NCBI RefSeq assembly: GCF_900104945.1
Contig: NZ_LT629736.1
Coordinates: 2,941,001-3,005,000, forward strand
Direction of reading: 5' to 3'
DNA: 64,000 nucleotides
Origin: Halopseudomonas xinjiangensis
Lineage (GTDB): Bacteria > Pseudomonadota > Gammaproteobacteria > Pseudomonadales > Pseudomonadaceae
Below the pieces are notes generated by a model, which was not told where the DNA came from, did no database searches, and saw only the letters and a program-made list of their open reading frames with translations. Both the position numbers and the translations under genes were made by a program. Below, one piece after another: positions 39,575-47,614 of the stretch (positions within the stretch are counted from its first letter, which is position 1; each line of letters begins with the position of its first letter).

Positions 39575-40771
39575 ATGGAAATCCATTTCTCACCCGAGCA
39601 GCTCGCCTTCCGTGACGAAGTGCGTGAGTTTCTGAAGAACAACCTGCCCGAGGACATCGCGGCCAAGGTCAAACTTGGCAAGCACATGGCCAAGGAAGAC
39701 CACGAGCGCTGGCAGAAGATTCTGTCCAAGCAGGGCTGGTACGCACCGGGCTGGCCGGTCGAGCACGGCGGCACCGATTGGGGTCCGATCGAGAAGCACA
39801 TCTTCGACGAAGAGTCCGCAGCTGCCGGCGCTCCGCGCCTGGTGCCGTTCGGCGTCAATATGGTCGCCCCGGTAATCATCAAGTTCGGCACCGAAGAGCA
39901 GAAGCAGAAGTACCTGCCGCGTATCCTCGACGGCACCGACTGGTGGTGTCAGGGTTACTCCGAGCCGGGCGCCGGTTCCGACCTGGCTTCGCTGAAGACT
40001 CGCGCAGTCCGTGACGGCGATCACTACATCGTCAACGGCCAGAAGACCTGGACCACTCTGGGCCAGCACGCCAACTGGATCTTCTGTCTGGTGCGTACCG
40101 ACCCCGAAGCCCAGCAGCAGCGCGGTATTTCCTTCCTGCTGATCGACATGGCTACCCCGGGTATCACAGTGCGCCCGATCATTACCCTGGACGGCGATCA
40201 TGAAGTCAACGAAGTCTTCTTCGACGACGTCAAGGTCCCGGTCGAGAACCTGGTCGGCGAAGAGAACAAGGGCTGGACCTGTGCCAAGTACCTGCTGACT
40301 CACGAGCGTACCGGTCTGGCCGGCATCGGCGCCTCCAAGGCGGCCATGCGCCACCTCAAGCGCGTTGCCTCCAAGCAGATGAAGAATGGCAAGCCGCTGA
40401 TCGAAGACACGCTGTTCCGCACGCAGATCGCTGAAGTCGAGATGCAGCTGATGGCTGCCGAGATGAGCACCCTGCGTATCGTTGCCGCGGCCTCCGAAGG
40501 TGGCGTACCGGGCGCGGAAAGCTCGATCCTCAAGGTTCAGGGCACCGAGATTCGCCAGGCCATCACCAACCTGCTGCGCAAGGCCCTGGGTGTGTACGCC
40601 CTGCCCTTCCTGCCGGAAGAAATGGAATACGGCTACGAAGGTGAAGTACTGGTGGGTGACTACGCGGCATCGCTGGCGTCCTCGTACTTCAACATGCGCA
40701 AACTGTCGATCTTCGGCGGATCCAACGAGATCCAGAAGAATATCGTCTCGAAAATGATTCTCGAACTCTAA
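39575..40771 (+). CDS. Acyl-CoA dehydrogenase, large subunit of a pimeloyl-CoA-dehydrogenase-like pair
   Basis: 398-residue FAD enzyme. FAD/substrate motifs WCQGYSEPGAGSDLASL and QKTWTTLGQHANW. At the C-terminus, where MCAD-type enzymes carry the base in YEGT, this reads FGGSNEIQ, so that Glu is Gly. A Glu is present instead in TCAKYLLTHERTGLAG, near where isovaleryl-CoA-dehydrogenase-type enzymes hold theirs. Resembles PimC. It is followed by a divergent second subunit 11 bases later, and an etfBA pair after that. Oxidises acyl- or dicarboxylyl-CoA; substrate unproved. Confidence 0.88.
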   Translation: MEIHFSPEQLAFRDEVREFLKNNLPEDIAAKVKLGKHMAKEDHERWQKILSKQGWYAPGWPVEHGGTDWGPIEKHIFDEESAAAGAPRLVPFGVNMVAPVIIKFGTEEQKQKYLPRILDGTDWWCQGYSEPGAGSDLASLKTRAVRDGDHYIVNGQKTWTTLGQHANWIFCLVRTDPEAQQQRGISFLLIDMATPGITVRPIITLDGDHEVNEVFFDDVKVPVENLVGEENKGWTCAKYLLTHERTGLAGIGASKAAMRHLKRVASKQMKNGKPLIEDTLFRTQIAEVEMQLMAAEMSTLRIVAAASEGGVPGAESSILKVQGTEIRQAITNLLRKALGVYALPFLPEEMEYGYEGEVLVGDYAASLASSYFNMRKLSIFGGSNEIQKNIVSKMILEL

Positions 40772-40782
40772 GGAGACTGCCC

Positions 40783-41913
40783 GTGGACTTCAAACTGTCT
40801 GAAGAGCAACAGATGCTCCAGGAAACCGCGGCCCGTCTGGTTCGCGATACCTACACCTTTGACAAGCGCGAGCACGCCAGCAAGAGCGAAGCCGGCTTCT
40901 CGGTCGACTTCTGGAAGCAGATGGGCGAGCTGGGCCTGACCGCCATTCCCTTCCCGGAAGAACTCGGCGGCTTCGGCGGCAGCGGCGTGGAAAACATGCT
41001 GATTATGCAGGAGCTCGGTCGTGGAATCTGCCTCGAGCCCTACATGGAGTCGGTCATCTTCGCTGGCGGTCTGATTACCCAGCTGGGTTCCGACGCGCAG
41101 AAGGAAGAACTGCTGGCCGGCATCGCCTCGGGCGAGCTGCAGGCCACCGTAGCCCTGGAAGAGCTCAACAGCCACTACGAGCTGAACAACGTTACCACTA
41201 CCGCTTCGCAGCAGGGTGACGCCTGGGTCCTGAATGGTCGCAAGGGCGTGGTCATCGGTGGTCACACCGCCGGCAAGATCATCGTCTCCGCGCGTACCGC
41301 TGGGGAAGCTCGCGACAAGGACGGCATCAGCCTGTTCATCATCGATCCGAGCAGCGAAGGCGTTCGCCGTCGCGACTACGCTACCGTTGACGGGCGCAAG
41401 GGTTGCGAGCTGTATCTCGATGGCGCCAAGGGCGAGCTGCTGGGTACCGCAGGCCAGGCCTATAACGCCATCCGCTACCAGTCCGGTCGCGCCATCGCCG
41501 CGCTGTGCGCTGAAGCCGTCGGTGCCATGCGCGAGCTGTGCGACATCACCCTGGACTATCTGAAGACCCGCAAGCAGTTCGGCGTGGTCATCGGCAAGTT
41601 CCAGGTTCTGCAGCACCGCATGGTCGACATGGTCAGCGAGCTCGAGCGCGCGACCTCCATGGCGACCCTGGCTGCATCGCTGGCCAATGACGAAGACAGC
41701 GATCTGCGCAGCGCCAAGCTGTCCGCTGCCAAGTACATGGTCAACCGTGCCGCGCGTTACGTTGCCGAACAGTCGATCCAGTTGCATGGCGGTATCGCCA
41801 TGACCTGGGAATACGCCGGCGCGCATTACGCCAAGCGTCTGGTCATGATTTCGCACCAGCTCGGCGACGAGGATCATCACCTCGCAGCCTACGCTGATCA
41901 GCTGAGCGCCTGA
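40783..41913 (+). CDS. Acyl-CoA dehydrogenase, small subunit of the pair (PimD-like)
   Basis: 376 residues, GTG start with AAGGAGA seven bases before. Begins MDFKLSEEQQMLQETAARLVRD in family style. It lacks both known positions of the catalytic base: the helix reads YQSGRAIAALCAEAVG and the C-terminus IQLHGGIAMTWEYAGAHYAKR. The latter matches the partner-type ACAD subunits of heteromeric enzymes. Probably non-catalytic partner that forms an alpha-beta complex with the product of 39575. Resembles PimD. Confidence 0.87.
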   Translation: MDFKLSEEQQMLQETAARLVRDTYTFDKREHASKSEAGFSVDFWKQMGELGLTAIPFPEELGGFGGSGVENMLIMQELGRGICLEPYMESVIFAGGLITQLGSDAQKEELLAGIASGELQATVALEELNSHYELNNVTTTASQQGDAWVLNGRKGVVIGGHTAGKIIVSARTAGEARDKDGISLFIIDPSSEGVRRRDYATVDGRKGCELYLDGAKGELLGTAGQAYNAIRYQSGRAIAALCAEAVGAMRELCDITLDYLKTRKQFGVVIGKFQVLQHRMVDMVSELERATSMATLAASLANDEDSDLRSAKLSAAKYMVNRAARYVAEQSIQLHGGIAMTWEYAGAHYAKRLVMISHQLGDEDHHLAAYADQLSA

Positions 41914-41923
41914 GTCGACAACC

Positions 41924-41965
41924 AGCCGGAATAATGGCATCACTGCCATGCTTCCGGCTGTATTG
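41924..41965 (+). terminator. Candidate terminator after the acyl-CoA dehydrogenase pair
   Basis: Outer stem AGCCGGAA / TTCCGGCT with an inner GGCA / TGCC stem, followed by GTATTGTC. Lies 11 bases past the stop. The T-tract is short, so termination may be partial and etfBA could receive read-through. Confidence 0.6.
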
Positions 41966-42080
41966 TCAGCTTGATGGCCATTTGCACTATCGGGTGCCGG
42001 CTGCGGCCGTTATGCTATGCACCCCTTTTAATGTCATGCGCCCGCCGGGCGTCTCATAGACTTGTGGAGGACTAACGTCC

Positions 42081-42830
42081 ATGAAAATCCTCGTCGCCGT
42101 TAAGCGCGTGGTCGATTACAACGTCAAGGTTCGCGTCAAAGCGGACAACACCGGTGTCGATCTCGCCAACGTCAAGATGTCGATGAACCCCTTCTGCGAA
42201 ATCGCCGTGGAAGAGGCCGTGCGCCTGAAAGAAAAAGGCGTGGCGACTGAAATCGTCGCCGTATCGGTTGGCCCGACTGCCGCTCAGGAACAGCTGCGTA
42301 CCGCGCTGGCTCTGGGTTGCGACCGCGCCATTCTGGTCGAAAGCACCGAAGAACTGAGCTCGCTGGCCGTCGCCAAGCTGCTCAAGGGTGTGGTCGACAA
42401 GGAACAGCCCCAGCTGGTCATTCTCGGCAAGCAGGCGATCGACTCTGACAACAACCAGACCGGCCAGATGCTGGCTGCGCTGTCCGGCTACGGCCAGGGT
42501 ACCTTCGCCTCTGAAGTCAATGTCGATGGCGAGCGCGTCAAGGTCACCCGTGAAATCGACGGCGGCCTGCAGACCGTTGACCTGAAGCTTCCGGCCATCG
42601 TCACCACTGACCTGCGCCTGAACGAGCCGCGCTACGCTTCGTTGCCGAACATCATGAAGGCGAAGAAGAAGCCGCTGGAAACCATCAAGCCTGACGACCT
42701 GGGCGTAAGCACCAGCTCCACCGTCAAGGTTCTCAAGGTCGAGTCGCCAGCTGCACGCAAGGGCGGCATCAAGGTCAAGAGCGTCGACGAGCTGGTCGAC
42801 AAACTCAAGAACGAAGCCAAGGTGATCTGA
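42081..42830 (+). CDS. etfB: Electron transfer flavoprotein beta subunit
   Basis: 249 residues; AMP-binding subunit of ETF. Opens [20 protein letters not shown]; contains [15 protein letters not shown] and [18 protein letters not shown], family signatures. Accepts electrons from acyl-CoA dehydrogenases with EtfA and passes them to ETF-ubiquinone oxidoreductase. Heavy use of preferred codons suggests high expression. EtfA starts 2 bases after its stop. Confidence 0.97.
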   Translation: MKILVAVKRVVDYNVKVRVKADNTGVDLANVKMSMNPFCEIAVEEAVRLKEKGVATEIVAVSVGPTAAQEQLRTALALGCDRAILVESTEELSSLAVAKLLKGVVDKEQPQLVILGKQAIDSDNNQTGQMLAALSGYGQGTFASEVNVDGERVKVTREIDGGLQTVDLKLPAIVTTDLRLNEPRYASLPNIMKAKKKPLETIKPDDLGVSTSSTVKVLKVESPAARKGGIKVKSVDELVDKLKNEAKVI

Positions 42831-42832
42831 AC

Positions 42833-43762
42833 ATGACAACTCTGGTTATTGCAGAACACAACAACGCCGAGCTCATCGCCTCGACTCTGAACACAGTGGC
42901 TGCGGCCAAGGCCATCGGCGGTGACATCGAAGTGCTGGTTGCCGGTGAAGGTTGCCAGGCCGTGGCTGACGCCGCTGCCAAGATCGAAGGCGTGTCCAAG
43001 GTGCTGCTGGCTGACAACGCGGCCTACGCGCACCAGCTGCCGGAAAACATGGGCCTGCTGATTGCCGAACTCGGCAAGAACTACAGCCACATCCTGGCCA
43101 GCGCCAGCACCAACGGCAAGAACTACATGCCGCGCGTTGCTGCCCTGCTGGACGTCGATCAGATCTCCGAGATCTCCGGTGTCGACAGCGCTGATACCTT
43201 CACCCGTCCGATCTACGCCGGTAACGCCATTGCCACCGTGCAGTCCAGCGCTTCGGTCAAGGTCATCACCGTACGTTCCACCGGTTTCGACCCGGTCTCC
43301 GGCGAAGGCGGCAGCGCCAGCGTCGAGAACGTCTCCAGCGCGCAGGATGCCGGTGTCTCCAGCTTCGTTGGTGAAGAGCTGGCCAAGTCGGATCGTCCCG
43401 AGCTGGCGGGTGCCGACATCGTCATCTCCGGCGGTCGTGGCATGCAGAACGGCGAGAACTTCGAGATGCTGTACAAGCTCGCCGACAAGCTCGGCGCTGC
43501 GGTCGGTGCCTCGCGCGCCGCGGTTGACGCAGGCTTCGTACCCAACGATATGCAGGTTGGCCAGACCGGCAAAATCGTTGCACCGAACCTGTACGTCGCA
43601 GTGGGCATCTCCGGTGCCATCCAGCACCTGGCCGGCATGAAGGACTCCAAGGTGATCGTGGCGATCAACAAGGACGAAGAAGCGCCGATCTTCCAGGTAG
43701 CTGACTACGGCCTGGTAGGCGATCTGTTCGAGCTGGTCCCTGAGCTCGAAAGCAAGGTCTAA
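42833..43762 (+). CDS. etfA: Electron transfer flavoprotein alpha subunit
   Basis: 309 residues; FAD-binding subunit. C-terminal FAD domain shows [65 protein letters not shown] and [24 protein letters not shown]. Partner of EtfB. Strong terminator follows. Could serve all ACADs of the cell, not only the adjacent pair. Confidence 0.97.
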   Translation: MTTLVIAEHNNAELIASTLNTVAAAKAIGGDIEVLVAGEGCQAVADAAAKIEGVSKVLLADNAAYAHQLPENMGLLIAELGKNYSHILASASTNGKNYMPRVAALLDVDQISEISGVDSADTFTRPIYAGNAIATVQSSASVKVITVRSTGFDPVSGEGGSASVENVSSAQDAGVSSFVGEELAKSDRPELAGADIVISGGRGMQNGENFEMLYKLADKLGAAVGASRAAVDAGFVPNDMQVGQTGKIVAPNLYVAVGISGAIQHLAGMKDSKVIVAINKDEEAPIFQVADYGLVGDLFELVPELESKV

Positions 43763-43781
43763 GCGGTACGTTGCAACAGGA

Positions 43782-43806
43782 AACCCGGCTTCGGCCGGGT
43801 TTTTTG
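43782..43806 (+). terminator. Rho-independent terminator after etfA
   Basis: Eight-base stem AACCCGGC / GCCGGGTT with TTCG tetraloop and a T6 run. Textbook form. Confidence 0.93.
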
Positions 43807-43862
43807 TGCGCGGCGATGGGTAGCGCTATCTCAACACAGAGCTTCGCGCCGCCGACGATGCC

Positions 43863-43940
43863 GCTTTCGCGCCCAGGTGCGCTCCTACAGAAACCCTCGC
43901 ATGGCCCAACAGTAGGAGCGTCTTCCTCGGCGCGATGGGG
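43863..43940. repeat. REP-like inverted pair
   Basis: Left arm GCTTTCGCG...GCGCTCCTAC (43863-43888), right arm GTAGGAGCG...CGGCGCGATGGGG (43912-43940). The left arm and following CAGAAACCC match the 33.8 kb copy almost base for base. Lies between convergent etfA and the cyclase-family gene. Confidence 0.74.
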
Positions 43941-43949
43941 TCTGGCTGG

Positions 43950-44969
43950 CTAAACCAGCGCTACCGGAGAGACCGGCGACCCCACCGCACCGGGCAAACG
44001 CAGCGGGGGAGCGGTTAGCATGAAGCGGTTGCGCCCAGCAACGCGCAGGTGCTGTGCCAGCTCGGTGAGATACCACAGCTCACCTAAGTGGATGCCCAGC
44101 TTGAACAGGCAATGCTCGTGCAAAGGCAGCGCTGCGCAGCAGCCGCTTGCCTGGCGCGCCGGATAGGCTTCCACCGCATAATTGTCGGCAATCAGTACGC
44201 TCAGCCCGCTGTCGGTCACCCACTGCAATAATGCTGGGTCGCGCCCGTCGAGCACCGCACAGCTGTTTTCCAGCGTGTGCGCGTCAGGCTCTCGATTCAT
44301 CTCCAGCACCACATCCGCGAAACCGGTATACAAGCACACCATGTCGCCCGGCTCGACCACCACGCCATCGGCTTGCATGATCTGCTTAAGCTGCTCGAAG
44401 CCTACCAGCACGCGCTCCCGACCGATGTGCCGCTCCAGGTCGATCAGCACCGCCCGCCCGCTCACCGCAGTCTCGGCCATCTTCTCTATGCCGAGGCGTT
44501 CGGCACGGACGCCTTCCAGGGCGTCCTCATGCCCTTCCGGACCGAGGACATCGACGCCGGCGCGCCAGCCGTTGTAGTAGAGCGGCTCAGGCTTGCCGTC
44601 GCCGTCAGCATCGAACATGCCGCCGACGTGCGCCAGTGCATCCCACTGCGTCGAGTACTGGGTATACAGCAGCACCGCGTCGTCACAGACCACATCGGTG
44701 AAATCCGGATTCACCTGATGCAGCGGAAAGTTGTAATTGACCTTGCCTGCCCGGCCCGAGGTGAAGCGTCTCGGCGGGTGGCGAAAGCGATTCAGCGCGT
44801 TTCCGCCGGGAAAGTCGAGCGGCAGGCTCAGGCAGAAACTGCGCCCGTCCCGCACTTCAGCGACGCCCTGCAGGACCTTTTCGGGGGTAAGCAGATTGAG
44901 GCGGCCGAGTTCGTCGTCCGGGCCGAAGTCGCCCCAGTTGGACCCATCCGGGCGGTTTTTCCAGCGCAT
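43950..44969 (-). CDS. Cyclase-family (kynurenine-formamidase-like) hydrolase
   Basis: 339 residues of the putative cyclase family (PF04199). Family metal region is the TQYSTQWDALAHVGGMFDADGDG stretch (His/Asp ligands), with the later HxxE-like end ASGCCAALPLHEHCLFKLGIHLGELWYL. Opens with RWKNRPDGSNWGDFGPDDELGRLN, as in the longer bacterial members (about 320-340 aa), not the 210-aa KynB. Probably hydrolyses an amide or lactone/ester; substrate unknown. Single gene, divergent from trhP. Confidence 0.85.
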   Translation of the reverse strand: MRWKNRPDGSNWGDFGPDDELGRLNLLTPEKVLQGVAEVRDGRSFCLSLPLDFPGGNALNRFRHPPRRFTSGRAGKVNYNFPLHQVNPDFTDVVCDDAVLLYTQYSTQWDALAHVGGMFDADGDGKPEPLYYNGWRAGVDVLGPEGHEDALEGVRAERLGIEKMAETAVSGRAVLIDLERHIGRERVLVGFEQLKQIMQADGVVVEPGDMVCLYTGFADVVLEMNREPDAHTLENSCAVLDGRDPALLQWVTDSGLSVLIADNYAVEAYPARQASGCCAALPLHEHCLFKLGIHLGELWYLTELAQHLRVAGRNRFMLTAPPLRLPGAVGSPVSPVALV

Positions 44970-45064
44970 GGTATGTCTCCGCTTGTCGTTATTGTTCAGC
45001 CAAAGATGCCATGCCCTGACGCACCGGTCATGTCGATCAATGGCCGTGTTGACCGACCATAGGC

Positions 45065-45078
45065 ATGACTTCGATCAA
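45065..45078. promoter_or_regulatory. FNR/ANR-like box before trhP
   Basis: ATGAC-TTCG-ATCAA against TTGAT-N4-ATCAA (two mismatches). Centre is about 69 bases before the chosen trhP start. Confidence 0.4.
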
Positions 45079-45140
45079 TAAACCCATCGTCCCCGAAGGT
45101 TACCCTGCGCGCCTCTTGTCTTGTAAACAGGATGATCAAC

Positions 45141-46424
45141 ATGCCTCATACGCCCGAACTGCTGGCTCCTGCCGGCACCCTCAAGGCCATGCGCTATGCC
45201 TTCGCCTACGGCGCTGACGCCGTCTACGCCGGCCAGCCGCGCTACAGTCTGCGCGTTCGCGAGAACGATTTTCACGACCCGGAGGTGCTCGCCGAGGGCA
45301 TCAGAGAAGCGCAGGCGCTGGGCAAGCGCTTCTATCTGGCAAGCAACATTGCTGCACACAACAGCAAGGTGGCCACCTATCTGGGAGATCTCGAGCCGGT
45401 GGTGGCGATGGGGCCGGATGCGCTGATCATGTCGGATCCCGGCTTGATCATGATGGTGCGCGAGCGCTGGCCCGACCTTGCGGTACATCTTTCGGTACAG
45501 GCCAATGCGGTGAACTGGGCGACGGTGAAGTTCTGGCAGCAACAGGGGCTGGAGCGGGTCATCCTGTCCCGCGAGCTGTCGCTGGACGAAGTCGAAGAGA
45601 TCCGGCGCCGGTGCCCGGACATCGGCCTGGAGGTGTTCGTGCACGGCGCCCTGTGCATCGCCTATTCCGGACGCTGTCTGTTATCCGGCTACTTCAACCA
45701 TCGCGACGCCAACCAGGGTGCCTGTACCAACGCGTGCCGCTGGAAATACGACGTGCAGCCTGCCGAACAGACCGCTGAAGGCAATGTTCAGCCCATCGCT
45801 CAACCACTGCATGTGATTCGCCAATCCGACAAGCCGGACGAGTACATGGCGATGGAGGAAGACGAGCACGGCACCTACATCATGAATTCCAAGGATCTGC
45901 GGGCGGTGCAACATGTCGAGCGGTTCGTGAAGATGGGCATTGACTCGCTGAAGATCGAAGGCCGGACCAAGTCGCATTTCTACGTGGCGCGCACCGTCCA
46001 GGTGTATCGCCATGCGATCGACGACGCCGTCGCCGGGTTGCCGTTCGACCTCGGCCTGATGGACGATCTGGAAAGTCTGTCCAACCGCGGTTACACCGAA
46101 GGTTTCTACCGCCGACATCCGCCCGGGGTGTGCCAGAACTACGAACACGGCGCATCGCGCATGGAGCGCCATCAATTCGTTGGCGAAGTCATGTACGACG
46201 CCGACGGCTGGCTGACCATCGAAGTAAAAAACCGCTTCCAGCGCGGCGATCAGCTTGAGCTGATGACCCCGAGCGGCAACTACAGTTTTGTCCTCGACTC
46301 GCTGACCGACCGCCACGGGCAAGCGATCAATGTCGCGCCGGGGACCGGCCATCGCGTGCGCATTCCCCGTCCCGCAGCGGTGCGCACGGAGCTGGGCCTG
46401 TTGTTGCGCTATCTGGCCGAGTAG
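45141..46424 (+). CDS. trhP: tRNA 5-hydroxyuridine synthesis protein TrhP (YegQ, U32 family)
   Basis: About 427 residues. N-terminal U32 domain reads PELLAPAGTLKAMRYAFAYGADAVYAGQPRYSLRVREN, nearly as in E. coli YegQ. The Cys set GALCIAYSGRCLLSGY and NQGACTNACRWKYDV is expected to bind an iron-sulfur cluster. TrhP makes ho5U at tRNA position 34 from prephenate, without O2. I choose ATG 45141 since AGGA lies nine bases before it; an in-frame ATG at 45132 adds MIN. Much longer than UbiU/UbiV, so not those. Monocistronic. Confidence 0.92.
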   Translation: MPHTPELLAPAGTLKAMRYAFAYGADAVYAGQPRYSLRVRENDFHDPEVLAEGIREAQALGKRFYLASNIAAHNSKVATYLGDLEPVVAMGPDALIMSDPGLIMMVRERWPDLAVHLSVQANAVNWATVKFWQQQGLERVILSRELSLDEVEEIRRRCPDIGLEVFVHGALCIAYSGRCLLSGYFNHRDANQGACTNACRWKYDVQPAEQTAEGNVQPIAQPLHVIRQSDKPDEYMAMEEDEHGTYIMNSKDLRAVQHVERFVKMGIDSLKIEGRTKSHFYVARTVQVYRHAIDDAVAGLPFDLGLMDDLESLSNRGYTEGFYRRHPPGVCQNYEHGASRMERHQFVGEVMYDADGWLTIEVKNRFQRGDQLELMTPSGNYSFVLDSLTDRHGQAINVAPGTGHRVRIPRPAAVRTELGLLLRYLAE

Positions 46425-46658
46425 CACCGCTCCGATTCAAACGTTTCGGGCCTGCCTTGGCACCACGCCTTCTTAGAACACCCAATCTCAGGAGGCTTTC
46501 GCAACAAATCACGACCATTGCCACCACCATGGAATTTTTCGCGCTGGACACTGCCTTAGTTTGCGGCTCGGCCGGTTCGATCGGCCGCGTTGTCGGACTC
46601 GCTCTACGAGACGGGTCATGGTTTACTTGCCGCACTTTTTTACGGAGAAGGCGTTTCT

Positions 46659-47456
46659 ATGGATTGGCTGCAGGTAGTCATTCTTGCCGTAGTGCAAGGA
46701 CTGACCGAGTTCCTCCCGATTTCCAGCTCTGCGCATCTGATTCTCGTCCCCATTCTAGGCGGCGACCCCGACCAGGGGCTGGCTTTCGATGTGGCATTGC
46801 ATCTGGGCAGCCTCGCTGCCGTACTGCTGTATTTCCGCACCGACATCGGCAACATGGCCCGCAGCTGGACTCGCTCGCTGACGACCCGGCAGCTCGATGC
46901 GGATGCGCGCCTTGCCTGGGGGGTGATTCTCGGAACCATCCCGGTGGGGCTGGTTGGATTACTGCTTCAGGATTTCATCGAGACGGAGCTGCGGTCGCCG
47001 ATCTGGATCGCCTGGGGCCTGATCATTTTCGGCCTGCTCCTCGGCTGGGTGGACTGGCGCTATCGTGGCCAGCGTAGCGAGCACCAGATCAACTGGAAGG
47101 ACGTGTTCTGGATCGGCTGCGCCCAGGCGCTGGCTCTGTTTCCCGGCGTCTCCCGCTCGGGAATTACCATGACCGCCGGTCTCATGGTCGGTCTGAACCG
47201 TGAGGGCGCTTCGCGCTTCTCCTTCCTGCTGTCGATCCCAGTCACCGTCCTGGCCTGCCTGCTCAAGACCTATGATCTGGTCCGCGCCGATACTCAGGTC
47301 GAATGGGCACCCATGGCACTCGGCGTGGTGCTCTCCGCTATCAGCGCCTACCTGTGCATCCACTACTTCCTCGCCTTCATCAAGCGCATCGGCATGCAGC
47401 CGTTCGTGATCTACCGGGTGGTGCTGGGCGTCGTGCTGCTCTGGATTTTCCTCTGA
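46659..47456 (+). CDS. uppP: Undecaprenyl-diphosphate phosphatase UppP (BacA)
   Basis: 265-residue membrane enzyme that recycles undecaprenyl pyrophosphate to the monophosphate carrier for peptidoglycan precursors. Active-site motifs VVQGLTEFLPISSSAHL and FPGVSRSGITM are intact; about 8 helices. Start ATG 46659 follows ACGGAGAAGG; an in-frame ATG at 46590 is less likely. The 235-base space before it holds a GC-rich hairpin (CGGCCG / CGGCCG near 46572-46590) and no supported gene. Confidence 0.95.
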   Translation: MDWLQVVILAVVQGLTEFLPISSSAHLILVPILGGDPDQGLAFDVALHLGSLAAVLLYFRTDIGNMARSWTRSLTTRQLDADARLAWGVILGTIPVGLVGLLLQDFIETELRSPIWIAWGLIIFGLLLGWVDWRYRGQRSEHQINWKDVFWIGCAQALALFPGVSRSGITMTAGLMVGLNREGASRFSFLLSIPVTVLACLLKTYDLVRADTQVEWAPMALGVVLSAISAYLCIHYFLAFIKRIGMQPFVIYRVVLGVVLLWIFL

Positions 47457-47466
47457 TCCATCATCT

Positions 47467-47490
47467 CCCGCCCGATCCGGGGCGGGAATT
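47467..47490 (+). terminator. Candidate terminator after uppP
   Basis: Seven-base GC stem CCCGCCC / GGGCGGG with 6-base loop GATCCG, then AATTC. Good stem, poor T-run. Confidence 0.55.
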
Positions 47491-47505
47491 CAATCGCTCA
47501 CAAGC

Positions 47506-47519
47506 ATGACTTCGGTCAA
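47506..47519. promoter_or_regulatory. FNR/ANR-like box before the diguanylate cyclase gene
   Basis: ATGAC-TTCG-GTCAA, nearly the same 14-mer as at 45065 (one base differs). About 96 bases before the ATG at 47615. Three mismatches to the ANR consensus, so weak on its own. Confidence 0.33.
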
Positions 47520-47614
47520 CATCGACCGGATGATGGCGTGCTCCAATACTGGCTTTTAGATGGAACCCGCTTACCCGGCGGGTCAACCGACAATAACCAG
47601 ATGACGCCGCCCCT

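Noticed and set aside
40768-41949. 393-codon minus-strand open frame under the second acyl-CoA dehydrogenase
   Set aside because: Shadow frame; the plus-strand product is a full-length acyl-CoA dehydrogenase with a good ribosome site.
46457-47077. 206-codon plus-strand frame across the space before uppP
   Set aside because: Most of it lies in another frame of uppP. The part in the gap has a fair GGAGG but a random-looking product.
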